This document shows positions 12,501 through 26,337 of a stretch of 64,000 bases of DNA, piece by piece. The notes beneath the pieces were generated by a model, which was not told the origin of the DNA, did no database searches, and saw nothing but the letters and a program-made list of their open reading frames with translations. Position numbers and translations under genes: made by a program. The DNA comes from Chondrosia reniformis (Eukaryota > Porifera > Demospongiae > Chondrillida > Chondrillidae): the NCBI GenBank assembly GCA_947172415.1, contig OX359189.1:4106501-4170500 (forward strand), written 5' to 3'. Position 1 is the first letter of the stretch, and each line of letters starts with the position of its first letter.

Positions 12501-14832
12501 ACTAGCTATATTTTCTATACATTTTATTAACTAGTTGTATGTACTAGTACTAGTTATATTTATTAGTTGTAGGTACAAATTATATGTACTAATATAGGCT
12601 GTGTGTGCTAGTTATATGTATATGTGTATGGGCTAGTTGTATGTACTAGTTCTAGTAAGTTTTAGTACTAGTTAATCTATTTACTAAGTAGGCACTAGTT
12701 ATATGTAATACTAATTGGAGTTCTAGTTTAATGTCGTAGTTGTATGTACTATTTATATGTGTATGTAAAAGTCATATGTACTAGTTGTAAATACAAGTTG
12801 TATGAAGTAGTTGTTCGCACTAGTTGTATGTGCTAGTTGCGTGTACTAGTTATATGTACTAGTTATATGTATTACTTGTTTGTACTTGTTATACGTACTA
12901 GTAGAATGTACTGCTAGTGTGTTCTAATTGTATGTACTAGTTTTATGTTATAGTTGTATGTACTAGTAGTATGTACTAGTGGTATGTACTAGATGCTTGT
13001 ACTATTTATATGTACTAGCTATATGTATTACTTGTTTGTACTTGTTATACATACTAGTAGAATGTGCTAGTAGTGGGTACTAATTGCATGTACTAGTTTT
13101 ATGTTATAGTTGTATGTACTAGTTGTATGTACTAGTGGTATGTACTAGGTGCCTGTACTATTTATATGGACCAGTTATATGTGTATATACTAGTTATATG
13201 TAGTAGTTGGTGTCTACTAGTTTTATGTTCTGGTTGTATGTACTAGTTGTGTGTACACTTGTATATACTAGTTGTATGTACTAGGTATATGTACTTGTTA
13301 CTAGTTCCATGTACTAGTCATAGGCACTAGTTTGATGTACTAGTTGTATTTACTTGTTGTATATACTAGTAATGTACTAGTTATATGAACTAGTTGAATG
13401 TACTAGATGTATTAACTAGTGGTTTGTACTTGTACTGGTAATATTTACTAACTGTAGACATTAGTTGTATGTACTAGTTGAATGTACTAACACTAGTTAT
13501 ATTTACTAGTTGTAGGTTATAGTTGGATGTACTAGTTGAATGCAATAATTGTATGTACTAATTATATGTATTAGTTGTATGTACTAATTGTATATACTTT
13601 ACCAGTTCTTTGTACTAGAACTAGCTATATTTACTAGTTTTAGGTACTAATTGTGTGTACTTGTTGCTACTTGTATTTACTAATTACTAGTTGTATGTAC
13701 TTCTTAATAGTTGTATGAACCAGTTGTAGGTATTATATAGTTGTATGTACTCGTTGCTACGTGTATGTACTAGTTCAATGTATTAGTTTATATACTAGTA
13801 CTAGTTAAATTTACTAATTGTAGATACTATTTGAATATACTAGTTCTATGTTTGAGTTGTATATCCTAGTTATATGAACTAGTTGTAGTACAAATTGTAC
13901 GTAATCGATGTACGTACTAATTGTATGTACAAGTTGTATGTACTAGTTCTATGTACTATTTGTACGTACTCGTTACTAGTTGTATGTACCAGTTGTACGT
14001 TGTAGTTTTATGTTCTAGTACTGGTTATATATACTAATTGTAGGTACTAATTGTATGTACTTTTTGTATGTGCAAGTAGTATATACAAGTTATGTTTGCT
14101 AGTAAGTACTAGTCGAAAGTCCTATGTTCTAGTTATATGCACTATTTTTATGTACTAATTATTATGTACTAGTTGCATTTACTAGTTGTATGTATCAGTT
14201 TTATGTAGTCCTTCTATGTACTAGTTCTATGAACTGGGTTAATGTACTACTTGTATCTTCTAATTGTATGAACTAGTTGTATGTACTAATTGGAAGTACT
14301 TTCTAGTACTAGTTATATGAACTAGTGTTAGGACTAGTTGAATGTACTGGTTGTATACACTAATTGCGTATACTAGTTGTGTGTATTAGTTGTATGAACT
14401 AGTTATATGTACTAGTTGTTTGTACTAGTTGTGTTTACTAGTTGTATGTACAAGTCGTAGGTACTAGTTCTATGTACTAGTAGTGTTTACTCATTGCTAC
14501 CTGTGTGTACTAGTTCTATGTATTAGTTTTATATACTAGTACTAGTTATATTTACTAGATGTATGTACTAGTTGTATGTACTAGTTATATGTGCATGTTC
14601 TAGTTATATGTTCTAGTTATATGTTCTAGTTATATGTTCTAGTTGTATGTACAAGTGGTATGTACTAGTTGTATGTACTCGGTGTTTGTACTAGCTATAT
14701 TTTCTATACATTTTATTAACTAGTTTTATGTACTAGTACTATTTATATTTACAAGTTGTAGGTACAAATTATATGTACTAACATAGGCTGTGTGTGCTAG
14801 TTATATATATGTGTACGGACGAGTTGTATGTA
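9524..14832 (+). repeat. 13-bp satellite block
   Basis: Forward GTACTAGTTGTAT-type array. The first 60 bp after the LTR continue the pre-insertion sequence seen at about 21,460-21,510. It includes a short non-satellite joint at 10,099-10,165. The block at about 13,600-14,750 is collinear with about 29,780-30,900. No gene is seen. Confidence 0.95.
10099..10165. other. Short unique joint inside the satellite
   Basis: About 65 bp of non-satellite DNA containing GACCGTTCCTAGGATAAAAA, TGGCTGCCGAACTC and TTAAAGGGTCCCC. The first part matches the left border of the gene island (34,735-34,795) and the last part matches its right border (58,318-58,350). Here the two are fused with no island between them. 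Confidence 0.7.
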
Positions 14833-14915
14833 ACTAGAACTCCAACTAGTATTACATATAACTAGTGCCTACTTAGTAACTAGATTAACTAGTACTCAAA
14901 CTTACTAGAACTAGT
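14833..14915 (-). repeat. Inverted 83-bp satellite segment
   Basis: Satellite units run backwards here for 83 bp between forward satellite on the left and the piggyBac on the right. The same segment lies in forward orientation at about 12,645-12,727, 30,945-31,020 and 31,420-31,495, each time followed directly by TTTAATGTC. Confidence 0.85.
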
Positions 14916-15166
14916 TTAACCCTTTTCCGTGCGCAAGCCACTTTAGTGCTTACCCGTAAACGTGCGAATTAATTTTTTCGAATGAATTTGTATTACATTT
15001 AGGCAATGGTTAGACAATAATATAAGTAATCGTAATATGCAGTTATAACGTCGTTGCATCCATACTAAAGAAGTTACAAAGGAAATAAAAACGACAAGTA
15101 TACTAAGAAATACAAGACAAATACAGGGATAATTAAAAGTAAAATGGCTTCCATAAGTTATGTAGT

Positions 15167-15793
15167 TTAGTTTTTCGTGTGGAAGATCCGAAAACAGGGC
15201 ACTGGACAGAGTGGAACTGGATGTTTTGGATTGCAATCGGAACAAGCAAACGTAACACGTCTTCTCTGGTTATCTAGGGCACAAACAACGCACTGAAGCT
15301 TTGATTTGATTCGGTCTGGGAAGTGACGATCATTGAAACGAGTCGAAGGAGGAACATCTGCTGTGGGTCGGCGCCCTGCTCGCTTTCTGGAGTTGTGTTT
15401 ACTGAGCAGTTCCTCTACGAGCTCCAAAATAAAGTTTTTTAGTGAACGTTTTGGAACATTTGGAGTTTCACAAGCCAGAATGTAGGCATTTACCACGGAG
15501 AGATCAACTAGGAAGAAAAACAGACGGTGCCACCACTTCTTAGACTTCCTGGAGCAACTGTAAGTTTTCCTTCTTGCTTCTGCCAAGTCTACACCACCCA
15601 TATAAGTGTTGTAGACCTTAATTGCAGTGGGGCAAGGGATGGCTTTCCTGCTCCCATCTTTCTGTCTCCTGTTGATGGTGGTAATGTCTTTTAGACTGGT
15701 AATTGTGTCTACCAAGGCAACACATTTGTTGTCCTTCCATACGAGGCAATTTACACTTCCTGATTTAGCCTCTTTAGAATCCCTTCGTTCCAT
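15167..15793 (-). pseudogene. piggyBac transposase, C-terminal part
   Basis: 208 codons overlapping the N-terminal frame by 20 bp. It carries the third catalytic Asp in YMGGVDLAE (residue 69) and ends in a Cys-rich domain (CVVC, CSDC, and further Cys and His near CPVPCFRIFH) like the cross-brace zinc domain that binds piggyBac ends. Together with the upstream frame the length is about 555 residues, usual for the family. The internal ATG lies within the slip site and is unlikely to be a real start. Confidence 0.9.
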
Positions 15794-16847
15794 TTTTTTT
15801 GTTCATTTCTTTGATATTGGCAAGGGTAGAAGGCCAATTTCTCCGGTCAGTCCTTGCAGTGCCTATGCAAAACAAATTTTTGCTAAGCAGTGACTCTGCT
15901 AAGGAAACACTGGAGAAAAAGTTATCAAAGAAGATGAAATATCCCTTGTTTGTTAGTGGAACTGTAAGGTCTTCTACGATTCTTTTCCCAAGGTTTTTCT
16001 CTACTGTACCATCTGAGGCTTTTCCAGCATAAACCTGCATTTGACTTATGTAGCTGTTGTGAGCATCTGCTCTGCACCAGACTTTAAACCCACGCTTCAC
16101 TGGCTTTTGGGGCATGTACTGTTTAAGAGAACTTCTTCCCTTAAATGAAACCATGGCCTCGTCAACAGATACCTCCCTATGCGGTTGATACTCTTCAAGG
16201 CAATTTTTATTTACTTCATCAAGCAATGGCCTAATCTTGTGTAGCTTGTCGTATCCTGGCTGATTTCTACTAACAGCTGTGGAATTATCATTGACATGGA
16301 GATTGCTCATCAAGGCCTTAAAGTGTGTCAAAGACATCCCTTGTACAATTGCTGGTGATCCAAGGATTGGATTCTGTGACCAGTAATCTTGCCACTCAGG
16401 CAAACGATTTATCCCAGTAGCAAGTACAATGCCAAGGAAAAGCATCATTTCATCAGGAGAAGTATCTTCCCAATTATACCTAGCTGAAGGGGGATTTTGT
16501 GAAGCATACAGGTTAGTCTGGAAACACAAGTCCTGGAAGGTGTTTTTCCCAAATATAGTAAGGAAAAAATCCAGTGCTGTACTATCGCTCTCTAGTGGAT
16601 TTGTTACCCCAACCTTCTCCTTGAATTCAGCTATAGGTGTAGCAGTTTGATTGCCTTCACTAATGGATGTTAGGCAATCTGTCTCATCTGAAGAAGACAT
16701 GTGATCTTCACTATCTTCATTCGCTTGAGCATTATCAAGAGGATCAGGTAATATCTCCATTACTTCAAGCAAACTATTGCCACCTTCAAACTCTCCTTCT
16801 ACTTCAAAATCTTCATCTCCTGAATCATTCCAATCATCAAGAACCAT
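15774..16847 (-). pseudogene. piggyBac transposase, N-terminal part
   Basis: 357 codons from the ATG at 16,845-16,847. An acidic N-terminal region (about residues 1-60) precedes the DDE_Tnp_1_7 core. The first catalytic Asp is in VSVDEAM (D229) and the second in YFIFFDNFF (D308). The frame runs through an A8 tract (T8 on the plus strand at 15,793-15,800) and then stops at 15,774. The rest of the transposase is in the overlapping frame, so a 1-nt slip in the homopolymer splits the gene. That could be a real mutation or an assembly error. Confidence 0.9.
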
Positions 16848-17182
16848 GGAAAGAACTGCTCCATCATTGAAGGATTTTCCTTTATTCTAATATTATAAAT
16901 TACCAATTTATTTTAACTCTGTTTGTGCAAAACTTTATTGAATAATTTGTTCATACCTTATTGATTCCGTTTCTTAGTCGCAGAACAAGCAAAATAAGCC
17001 GAACCGCCGTAATACGAAGATGTACGTTCAGTCGTTCGTAAGGAAAGGATACTCGAACGTTTTCCCGCCTTAATGCCTAGCTACGCAGCCGCTTTATTAA
17101 ATAATCAAACTATAGTTTTTGCGGAGACTTATCGAAGCTAGAAAGAATTGTTTACAGTCGATTTAGTTGAAATTAACGTCGA

Positions 17183-17249
17183 GCCACTAAAGTGGCTTGC
17201 GCACGGTAACGTGATTGATTATAACTTAACGCGCACGGAAAAAGGTTAA
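17183..17249. repeat. piggyBac right end with internal inverted repeat
   Basis: Contains CACTAAAGTGGCTTGCGCAC, an inverted copy of the left sub-terminal repeat, then about 25 bp of spacer, then GCGCACGGAAAAAGGTTAA at the terminus. The left end has the same two modules fused without a spacer. Confidence 0.85.
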
Positions 17250-20200
17250 TGTCGTAGTTGTATGTACTATTTATATGTGTAGGTAAAAGTCATAGGTACT
17301 AGTTGTAAGTACAAGTTGTATGAAGTAGTTATTCGCACTAGTTGTATGTGCTAGTTGAGTGTACTAGTTGTATGTACTAGTTATATGTATTACTTGTCTT
17401 TACTTGTTATACGCACTAGTAGATTGTACTAGTAGTGTGTACTAATTGTATGTACTAGTTTTATGTTATAGTTGTATGTACTAGTAGTATGTACTAGTGG
17501 TATGTACTAGATGGATGTATTATTTATATGTACTAGTTATACGTATTACTTGTTTGTACTTGTTATACATACTAGTAGAATGTACTAGTAGTGTGTACTA
17601 GTTGTATGTACTAGGTGTATGTACTAGTGGTATGTACTAGATGCCTGTACTATTTTTATGGACCAGTTATATTTGTATATACTAGTTATGTGTAGTAGTT
17701 GGTGTCTACTAGTTTTATGTTCTGGTTGTATATACTAGTTGTGTGTACTAGTTGTGTGTACCACTTGTGTGTACTAGTTGTGCGCACCACTTGTATGTAC
17801 TAGTTGTATGTACTAGGTATATGTACTTGGTACTAGTTCCATGTACTAGTTGTAAGCACTAGTTTGATGTACTAGTTGTATTTACTAGTTGTATGTACTA
17901 GTGTTGTACTAGTTATATGAACTAGTTGTTTGTACTAGTTGTATTAACTAGTGGTTTGTACTTGTACTGGTAATATTTACTAACTGTAGGCACTAGTTGT
18001 GTGTACTAGTTGTATGTACTAGTTGTATGTACTAGGACTAGTTATATTTACTAGTTGTAGGTTATAGTTGGATGTACTAGTTGAATGCAATAGTTGTATG
18101 TACTATTTATGCACAAGTTGTGTGTACAAGTAGCATGTAATAACTGTATGTATTAGTTATGTACTAGTTGTAATAACTAGTTGTATGTACTTGGTGTATG
18201 TACTGATTGTATGTAATAGTTGTATGTACAAGTTGTACTTCTAGTTGTATGAACAAGGTGTATGTACTACTACTAGTTATATTCAGTAGTCGAATTAGTT
18301 GGAGGTCTAGTTTGATGTACTAGTTGTATGTACTATTTATATGAACCAGTTTTTGTGAATGTTCTAGTCATAGGCACTAATTGTAAGTACAAATTGTATG
18401 AACTAGTTGTTACTACTAATTGTATGTGCAAGTTGTATGAACTAGTTGTATATACTAGTTGTTTGTACTAGTTGTACATACTGGTTGTATGTACTAGTTA
18501 TGTACTAGTTATATGAACTAGTTTTATGTCCTAGTTGAATGTGCTACTTGTACGTACTAGTTGTATGTACTATTTGTATGTACTAGTTGTATGTACTAGG
18601 TGTATGTACTTGTTATGTGTACTAGTTGTAAGTTCTTGTAGTGGTAATACTAGATACTAAGTAGGTTTTATTTGTATGTACAAGGTCTATTTATATTAAT
18701 TAGTTGTAGGTACTAGTTATATGTACTAGCTGAATGTAATAGTTGCATGTACTATTTATATATAATAATTGTATGTACCAGTTTTATGTACTAGTTATGT
18801 ACTAGCTGTATGTACTGGCTGTATGTACAAGTAGTATTAACTAGTGTTATGTACTGGTACTAGTAATATATACTAACTGTAGGCACTAGTTTTATGTACT
18901 AGTTGTACATACTAGCACGGGTTATATTTACTAGTTGTAGGTACTAGTTGTATGTAATAGTTGAATGTACTAGTTGTGTGAACTAGTTGTATGTACTAGT
19001 ATTAGTTATATTTACTAGTTGTAAGTATTAGCAGTATGTACTAATAGTATGTAGTAGTTGTATGTTCTAAGTGTATAAACAAGTTTTATGTTCTAGTTGT
19101 ATGTACTTGTTATATACAAGTTGTAGGTATTAGTTGTATATATTAGTTGTATGTACTAGTTGTGTGTACTAGTGGTATGTATTAACTCTATGTATTAGTT
19201 ATGTACTAGATGCATGAACTAGTTCTAATAACTAGTTGCATTTACTAGTACTGTTAATATTTACTAGTTGTAGGTACTAGTTTTATGCACTAGTTGTATG
19301 TACTAGTACAAGTTATATATATTAGATATATTTACCAGTTATATTTACTAGTTGTTTGTACTGGTGGTATGCACTAGTTGTATGTACTAGTTGTAGCACT
19401 AACTGTATGGACTAGTTGTATGTACTAGATATATGCACTAATTGTGTGAAATAATTATACGTCATAGTAGGAGTTCTAGTTTAATGTACTAGTTGTATGG
19501 ACTATTTATATATACTAGTTATACGTAGTAGTTGTTTGTAGTAGGTATATGTACAAGCTGTATGTACTATTTGTATATATTTTTAAATGTACTATTTGTA
19601 GGTTCTAGGACTAGTTATACCAGGAACTAGGTAGGTGCTAGTTGTATGTACTAGTACTAGTTATATTTACTAGTTGTAGGTACTAGTTACATGGACTTGT
19701 TGAATGTTATAATTGTATGTACCAATTGTATGTACTAGTTGTATGTACCACCTCTATGGACTAGTTTTATAATAAGTGTATGTACTTGTTGTATGGACTA
19801 GTTGTATGTCCTAGTTGTATTTACTACTTGTATGTCCTAATTGAATGTACTACTTGTATGTACTAGTTGTATGGATTACTTATATATACTAGTTATACGT
19901 AGTAGTTGTTTGTAGTAGGTATATGTACAAGCTGTATGTACTATTTGTATATATTTTTAAATGTACTATTTGTAGGTTCTAGGACTAGTTATACCAGGAA
20001 CTAGGTAGGTGCTAGTTGTATGTACTAGTACTAGTTATATTTACTAGTTGTAGGTACTAGTTACATGGACTTGTTGAATGTTATAATTGTATGTACCAAT
20101 TGTATGTACTAGTTGTATGTACCACCTCTATGGACTAGTTTTATAATAAGTGTATGTACTTGTTGCATGGACTAGTTGTATGTCCTAGTTGTATTTACTA

Positions 20201-23200
20201 CTTGTATGTCCTAATTGAATGTACTACTTGTATGTACTAGTTGTATGTACTATTAGTATGTACTAGTTGTAAGTACTAGGTGTATGTACTAGTTATGTGT
20301 AGTAGTTGTAGGTTTCTAGTACTAGTATTACCAGATATTAAGTAGGTATTAGTTGAATGTACAAGAACTAGTTACATTAAATATTTGTAGGTACTACTTA
20401 TATGTACTGGTCGAATGTAATAGTTGCATGTACTAATTGTATATAATAGTTGTATGTACCAGTTGTATGTACTAGTTATGTACTAGTTGTATGTAATAGT
20501 TGAATGTTATAGTTGTATGAACTAGTTGTATGTAGTAGTACAAGTTATATTTACTACTTGTAGGTATTAGTTGTATGTCCTAGTGTATGTAGTAGTTGTA
20601 TGTTGTAATTGTATTAACTAGTTTTATGTACTAGTTGAATGTACTAGTTATATACTAATGTGTGTACTAGTTTTATGTATTAGTTATACGTACTAGCACT
20701 GGTTACATTTACTCTTTGTAGGTATTAGTTGTGTGTACTAGTTTTATGTAGTAGTTGTATGTTCTAATTGTATGAACTAAGTTTATGTATTAGTTGTATG
20801 TACTGGTTATATACTAGTTGTATGTATTAGTTGTATAAACTAGTGGTATGTACTAGTTGTGTGTACTAGTTGTATGTATTAACTGTATGTATTAGTTATG
20901 TACTAGTTGCATGTGCTAGATCTAATATGTACTAGTTCTAGTAATATTTACTCGTCGTAGGTACTAGTTTTATGATCTAGTTGTATGTACTAGTACTAGT
21001 ACTAGATATATTCAGTAGTTGTAATAGTTGGAGGTCTAGTTTGATGTACTTGTTGTATGTACTAATTATATGTACCAGTTATATGTGAATGTTCTAGTCA
21101 AAGGTACTAATTGTAAGTACAAATTGTATGAACTAGTTGTTACTACTAGTTGTATGTGCAAGTTGCATGTACTAGTTGTATATACTAGTCTTATTAACTA
21201 CTTGTTGTTACTTGTTGGTCACACTAGTAGAATGTACTAGTTGTGTGTACTAGTTGTATGTACTACTAATATGCACTAATTTTATGTCCTAGTTAAAGGT
21301 ACTAGGTGTATATCCTAGTTTTTAGTTGTACGTTCTAATTATGTGTACTAATTCTTTGTATTAGTTGTAGAACTATTTGTGAGTACTAGTTTTAAGTACT
21401 AGTTGTATGTACTAACACGAGTTATAATAACTAGTAGGTACTAGTTGAATGTACTAATTGCATGTAGTAATTGAATGCTCTATACAATTGAAAGAACTAT
21501 ATATATGTATGTACTAGTTGTATATACTAGTTCTATGCACTAGTTGTATGTACTTAGGTGTATGTAGTAGTTATGTGTACTAGTTGTAAGTTCTAGTAGT
21601 AGTAAAACTAGATAATAAGCAGGTATTAGTTGTATGTAAAAGTTCTAGTTATATTAACTAGTTATAGGTACCAGTTATATGTACTAATAATTGTGTGTAT
21701 TAATTATGTATAATAATTGTATGTACTAGTTATGTACTAGCTGCATGTACTAGTTGTGTGTACTAGTAGTATTAACTAGTGGTATGGAATAGTTCTGGTA
21801 ATATTTACTAACTGTAGGCACTTGTTGTATGTACTAGTTGTACATACTAGCACTGGTTATATTTACTAGTTGTAGGTACTAGTTGTATGTAATAGTTGAA
21901 TGTAATAGTTGTATGAACTAGTTGTATGTACTAGTATTAGTTATATTTACTAGTTGTAAGTATTAGTTGTATGTACTAGTTGTATGTAGTAGTTGTATGT
22001 TCTAAGTGTATGAACTAGTTTTACGTACTAGTTGTATGTACTTGTTATATACTAGTTGTATAAACTAGTTGTATGTACTAGTTGTGTGTACTTGTGGTAT
22101 GTAATAACTGTATGTATTAGCTTTATACTAGATGCATGTACTAGTTCTAATAACTAGTTGCATTTACTAGTACTGGTAAAATTTACTAGTTGTAGGTACT
22201 AGTTTTATGCCCTAGGTGTATGTACTAGTGCAAGCTATATTTACTAATTAGTTTTATGAAGTAGCTGTATGTTCTATATAATTGTTTGAACTAGTTCTAT
22301 GTACTAATTGTATGTACTAGTTATGTACTAGTTATATGAAATAGTTTTAAGTACTAGTTCTGAGTACTAGTTGTATGTACTAATTGTATTTACTAGGTGT
22401 ATGTACTATTTATAGGTACCAGTTATATGTGTATGTACTAGTTATTTGTACTAGTAGGGTACTATTTATAGGTACTAGTTGTAAGTTCTAGTACCAGTAA
22501 AAGTAGGTACCAATTAGGTTCTTGTTGTAAGTACTAATTGCATATACTAGTTGTATGTACTAGTTGTATACCAGTTGTATGTACTAGTTGTATGTGCTAG
22601 TTGTATCAACTAGTAATATGTTCTAGTACAAGTTATATTTAATCGTTATATTTACTAGTTGTATGTTCTAGTACAAGTTATATATATTAGTTATATTTAA
22701 AAGTTATATTTAGTAGTTGTTTGTATTGGTTGTATGTACTAATTTTATGTACTAGTTGTAGCACTAATTGTATGGACTAGTTGTATTTACTAATTGTGTG
22801 AAATAATTATACGTCATTGTAGGAGTTCTAGTTTAATGTAATAGTTGTCTGGACTATATATATGTACTAGGTAAATGTGTATGTTATAGTCATAGGTACT
22901 AGTTGTATGTGCTAGTTGTATGAACTAGTGGTATGTACTAGTTATATATACTATGGTATGTACTATTTATATGGTCTAGTTGTATGTACTATTTGTATAT
23001 ACTAGTATATGTACTACTTGTAGGTTCTAGTACTAGTTAAACTAGGTATCAGGTAGGTGCTGGTTGTATGTACTAGCACTAGTTAAATTTACTAGTTGTA
23101 GGTACTAATTGTATGTACAGGTTGTATGTATTAGTTGTAAGAACTAGTCATGTACTAGTTGTATGTAGTAGTTGTATTAACTAGTTGTATTTACTATTAC

Positions 23201-26200
23201 TGGTAATATTTACTAGTTGTAAATACTAGTTGTAAGTACTATATAGTTGTAGGTACTAGTAGAAGTGATGTTTACTAGTTGTAGGTATTAGTTGCATGTA
23301 CTAGTTGTATGTGGTAGTTGTATGTTCTACTTGTTTGAACTAGTTGTATGTACCACCTCTATGGACTAGTTATATACTAGGTGTAGTAGTTGTATATCCT
23401 AGTTGTATTTACTACTTGTATATCCTAATTGAATGTACTAGTTGTATGTACTATTAGTATGTACTATTAGTATGTACTAGTTGTATGTACTAGGTGTATG
23501 TACTAGTTATGTGTACTAGTTGTAGGTTTCTAGTACTAGGTATACCAGATATTAAGTAGGTATTAGTTGAATGTACAAGTACTAGTTATATTAAATATTT
23601 GTAGGTACTACTTATATGTACTATATAGTCAAATATAATAGTTGCATGTACTAATGGTATATAATAGTTGTATGTAGCAGTTGTATGTACTAGTTATGTA
23701 CTAGTTGTATATAATTGTTGTGTGTACTAGTAGGATTAACTAGTGGAATGTACAAGTAAAGGTAATATACACTAACTGTAGGCACAAGTTGTATGTACTA
23801 GTTGTACGTACTAGCACTGGTGATATTTACTAGTTGTACGTACAAGTTGTCTGTACTAGTTGAATGTTATAGTTTTATGAACCAGTTGGATGAACCAGGT
23901 GTATTTAGTAGTACAAGTTATATTTATTACTTGTTGGTATTAATTGTATGTCCTAGTGTATGTCGTAGTTGTATGTTGTAATTGTATGAACTAGTTTTAT
24001 GTACTAGTTATATACTAATGTTTGTACTAGCTGTATGTACTAGTTGTACGTACTAGTACTGGTTATATTTACTATTTGTAGGTATTAGTTGTATGTACTA
24101 GTTGTATGTAATAGTTGTATGTTCTAATTGTATGAACTAATTTTATGTACTAGTTGTATGTAATAGTTGTATGTTCTAATTGTATGAACTAATTTTATGT
24201 ACTAGTTGTATGTACTGGTTATATACTAGTTGTATGTATTAGTTGTATAAACTAGTGGCATGTACTAGTTGTGTTTACTAGTTTTATGTATTAACTGTAT
24301 GTATTAGTTATGTACTAGTTGCATGTGCTAGTTCTAATATGTACTAGTACTAGTAATATTTACTAGTTGTAGGTACTAGTTTTATAAACTAGTTGTATGT
24401 GCTAGTACTAGTACTAGATATATTCAGTAGTTGTAATAGTTGGAGGTCTAGTTTGATGTACTTGTTGTATGTACTAGTTGTATGTACTAGTGTTATGAAC
24501 TAAGTGTATGTACTAGTTGCACATGCTATTTATAATTTCTAGGTATATGTGTATGTACTAGTCATATGTAGTAGGTGGATGTACTAGTTTTATGTCCTAG
24601 CTGTTTGTACTAGTAGTATGTACTAGTTGTATGTACTAGTGGTGTGTACTACTTTCTAGTTGTACACACTAGTAGTATGTACTAGTTGTATGTACTATGT
24701 GTATGTACTAGTTGTTGGTTCATGTACTAGTTATACTAGGTACTAGATAGGTTGTAGTTGTATGTACTAGATACTAGTTGCATGTACTACTTGTATATAC
24801 TAGTTTTATGAACTAGTTGTATGTACTATATATATGTACTAGTTATATGTGCCAGTTATATGTCCCAGTTATAGATACTAGTCGTATGTACTAGTAACTA
24901 ATTGTATGTACTAGTTGTATGTACAAGTGACTAATTGTATGTACTAGTTGTGTGTACTTGTTGTTTGAACTAGTTGTAGGTTCCAGTACAAGTTATACTA
25001 AGTATTAGGAAGGAACTAATGTTTTGTACTTGTTGTATGTACTATTGTTATGTACTAGTTATGTGTATAAGTACTATTCATATGTAGTAGCTATATATAC
25101 TAGTTATATGTACTAGTTTATGTACTATTTATAATAATTGGATATATGTGTATGTTCTAGTTATATGTAGTAGGTGAATGTACTAGTTATATGTCCTAGT
25201 TGCTTTTACTTGTATGTAGTAGCTATGTTCTACTTGTATATACAAGTTGTACGTTCTAGTATTATGTACTCGTTCTATGAGCTACTTGTATATCATAGTT
25301 TCTAGTTGTATGTACTAGTTGTATGTACTAGGTGCATATACTATGTGTATGTACTATTTATAAGCACCAGTTATATGTGTACGTACTAGTTATATGCTTG
25401 TGTACTAGTTATCTCTACTAGTTGTATGCACTAGCTGTAGGCACTAGTTGTATGAACTATTTAGAATTTCTATGTATATGTGTATGTACTAGTCATATGT
25501 AGTAGGTGGATGGACTAGTTGTATGTACTAGTGGTGTTTAGTATTTTGATGTACTAGTTGCATGTACTAGTTTTATATACTAGTACTAGTTATATTTACT
25601 AGTTGTAGGTTCTAGTTATGTACGAGTTGGACGCACTAGTTTTACGTATGAACTAGTTGTATGTAGTAGTTATATACAAGTTGTGTATACAAGTTGTACA
25701 TTCTAGTATTATGTTCTCGTTCTATGAACTAGTTGTATGTACTAGTTTATAGTTGTGTGTACTAGTTGTATGTACTCTTTGTATATATGTACTATGTGTA
25801 TGTACTATTTATAAGTACCAGTTTATATGTGTATGGACTAGTTATATGTACTAGTTGTATGCACTAGCTGTAAGTACTAGTTGTATGTACTATATATAAT
25901 TACAAGGTATATGTGTATTTACTGGGAATATGTAGTAGGTATATGTAATAGTTATTTGACCTAGTTGTTTGGTCTAGTTGTATGTACTAGTTTTATGTAT
26001 GAGTTGTATGTTCTAAATATAGGTTCAAATACTAGTTATGCTTCGACCTAGGTAGGCACTAGTTGTTTGTACTAGATACTAGTTGTATGTACTAGTTATA
26101 TGTACTAGTTATGGGCGAGTTGTATGTATTAGTTGCACGTATATAAGAGTTGTATGTAGTAGCTATCTACTAGTTGTATATACAAGTTGTACGTTCTAGT

Positions 26201-26337
26201 ATTATGTCCTCATTCTATGAAATACTTGTATGTACTAGTTTCTAGTTATAAGTAATATTTTTATGAACTATTTTATGTACTCTGTGTATATACTATTTAT
26301 AAGTACCAGTTATATGTGTATGTACTAGTTATATGTA
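17250..26337 (+). repeat. 13-bp satellite block
   Basis: Forward array, the longest uninterrupted block in the window. It contains the empty-site paralogs for the gypsy insertion (about 21,380-21,500), for the 58.9-kb element (25,380-25,470) and for the tRNA island (17,706-17,770). It also holds the 374-bp tandem duplication at 19,490-20,240. No gene is seen. Confidence 0.95.
19490..20240 (+). repeat. Tandem duplication, about 374-bp unit
   Basis: Landmark sequence around GTTATACGTAGTAGTTG and the following variants recur with a 374-bp offset (19,517 and 19,891) and nearly no differences. This is a recent tandem duplication superimposed on the old 13-bp array. Confidence 0.85.

Larger units (their letters stand above)
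14916..17249 (-). mobile_element. piggyBac transposon, TTAA-flanked
   Basis: 2,334 bp including the flanking TTAA at 14,916-14,919 and 17,246-17,249. Terminal repeats read TTAACCCTTTTCCGTGCGC on the left and TTAACCTTTTTCCGTGCGC on the right (minus strand). On the left the sequence runs on into AAGCCACTTTAGTG. On the right an inverted copy of CCGTGCGCAAGCCACTTTAG recurs internally at about 17,186-17,207, giving the asymmetric terminal plus sub-terminal architecture known for piggyBac. One two-part transposase gene lies on the minus strand. Confidence 0.95.
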
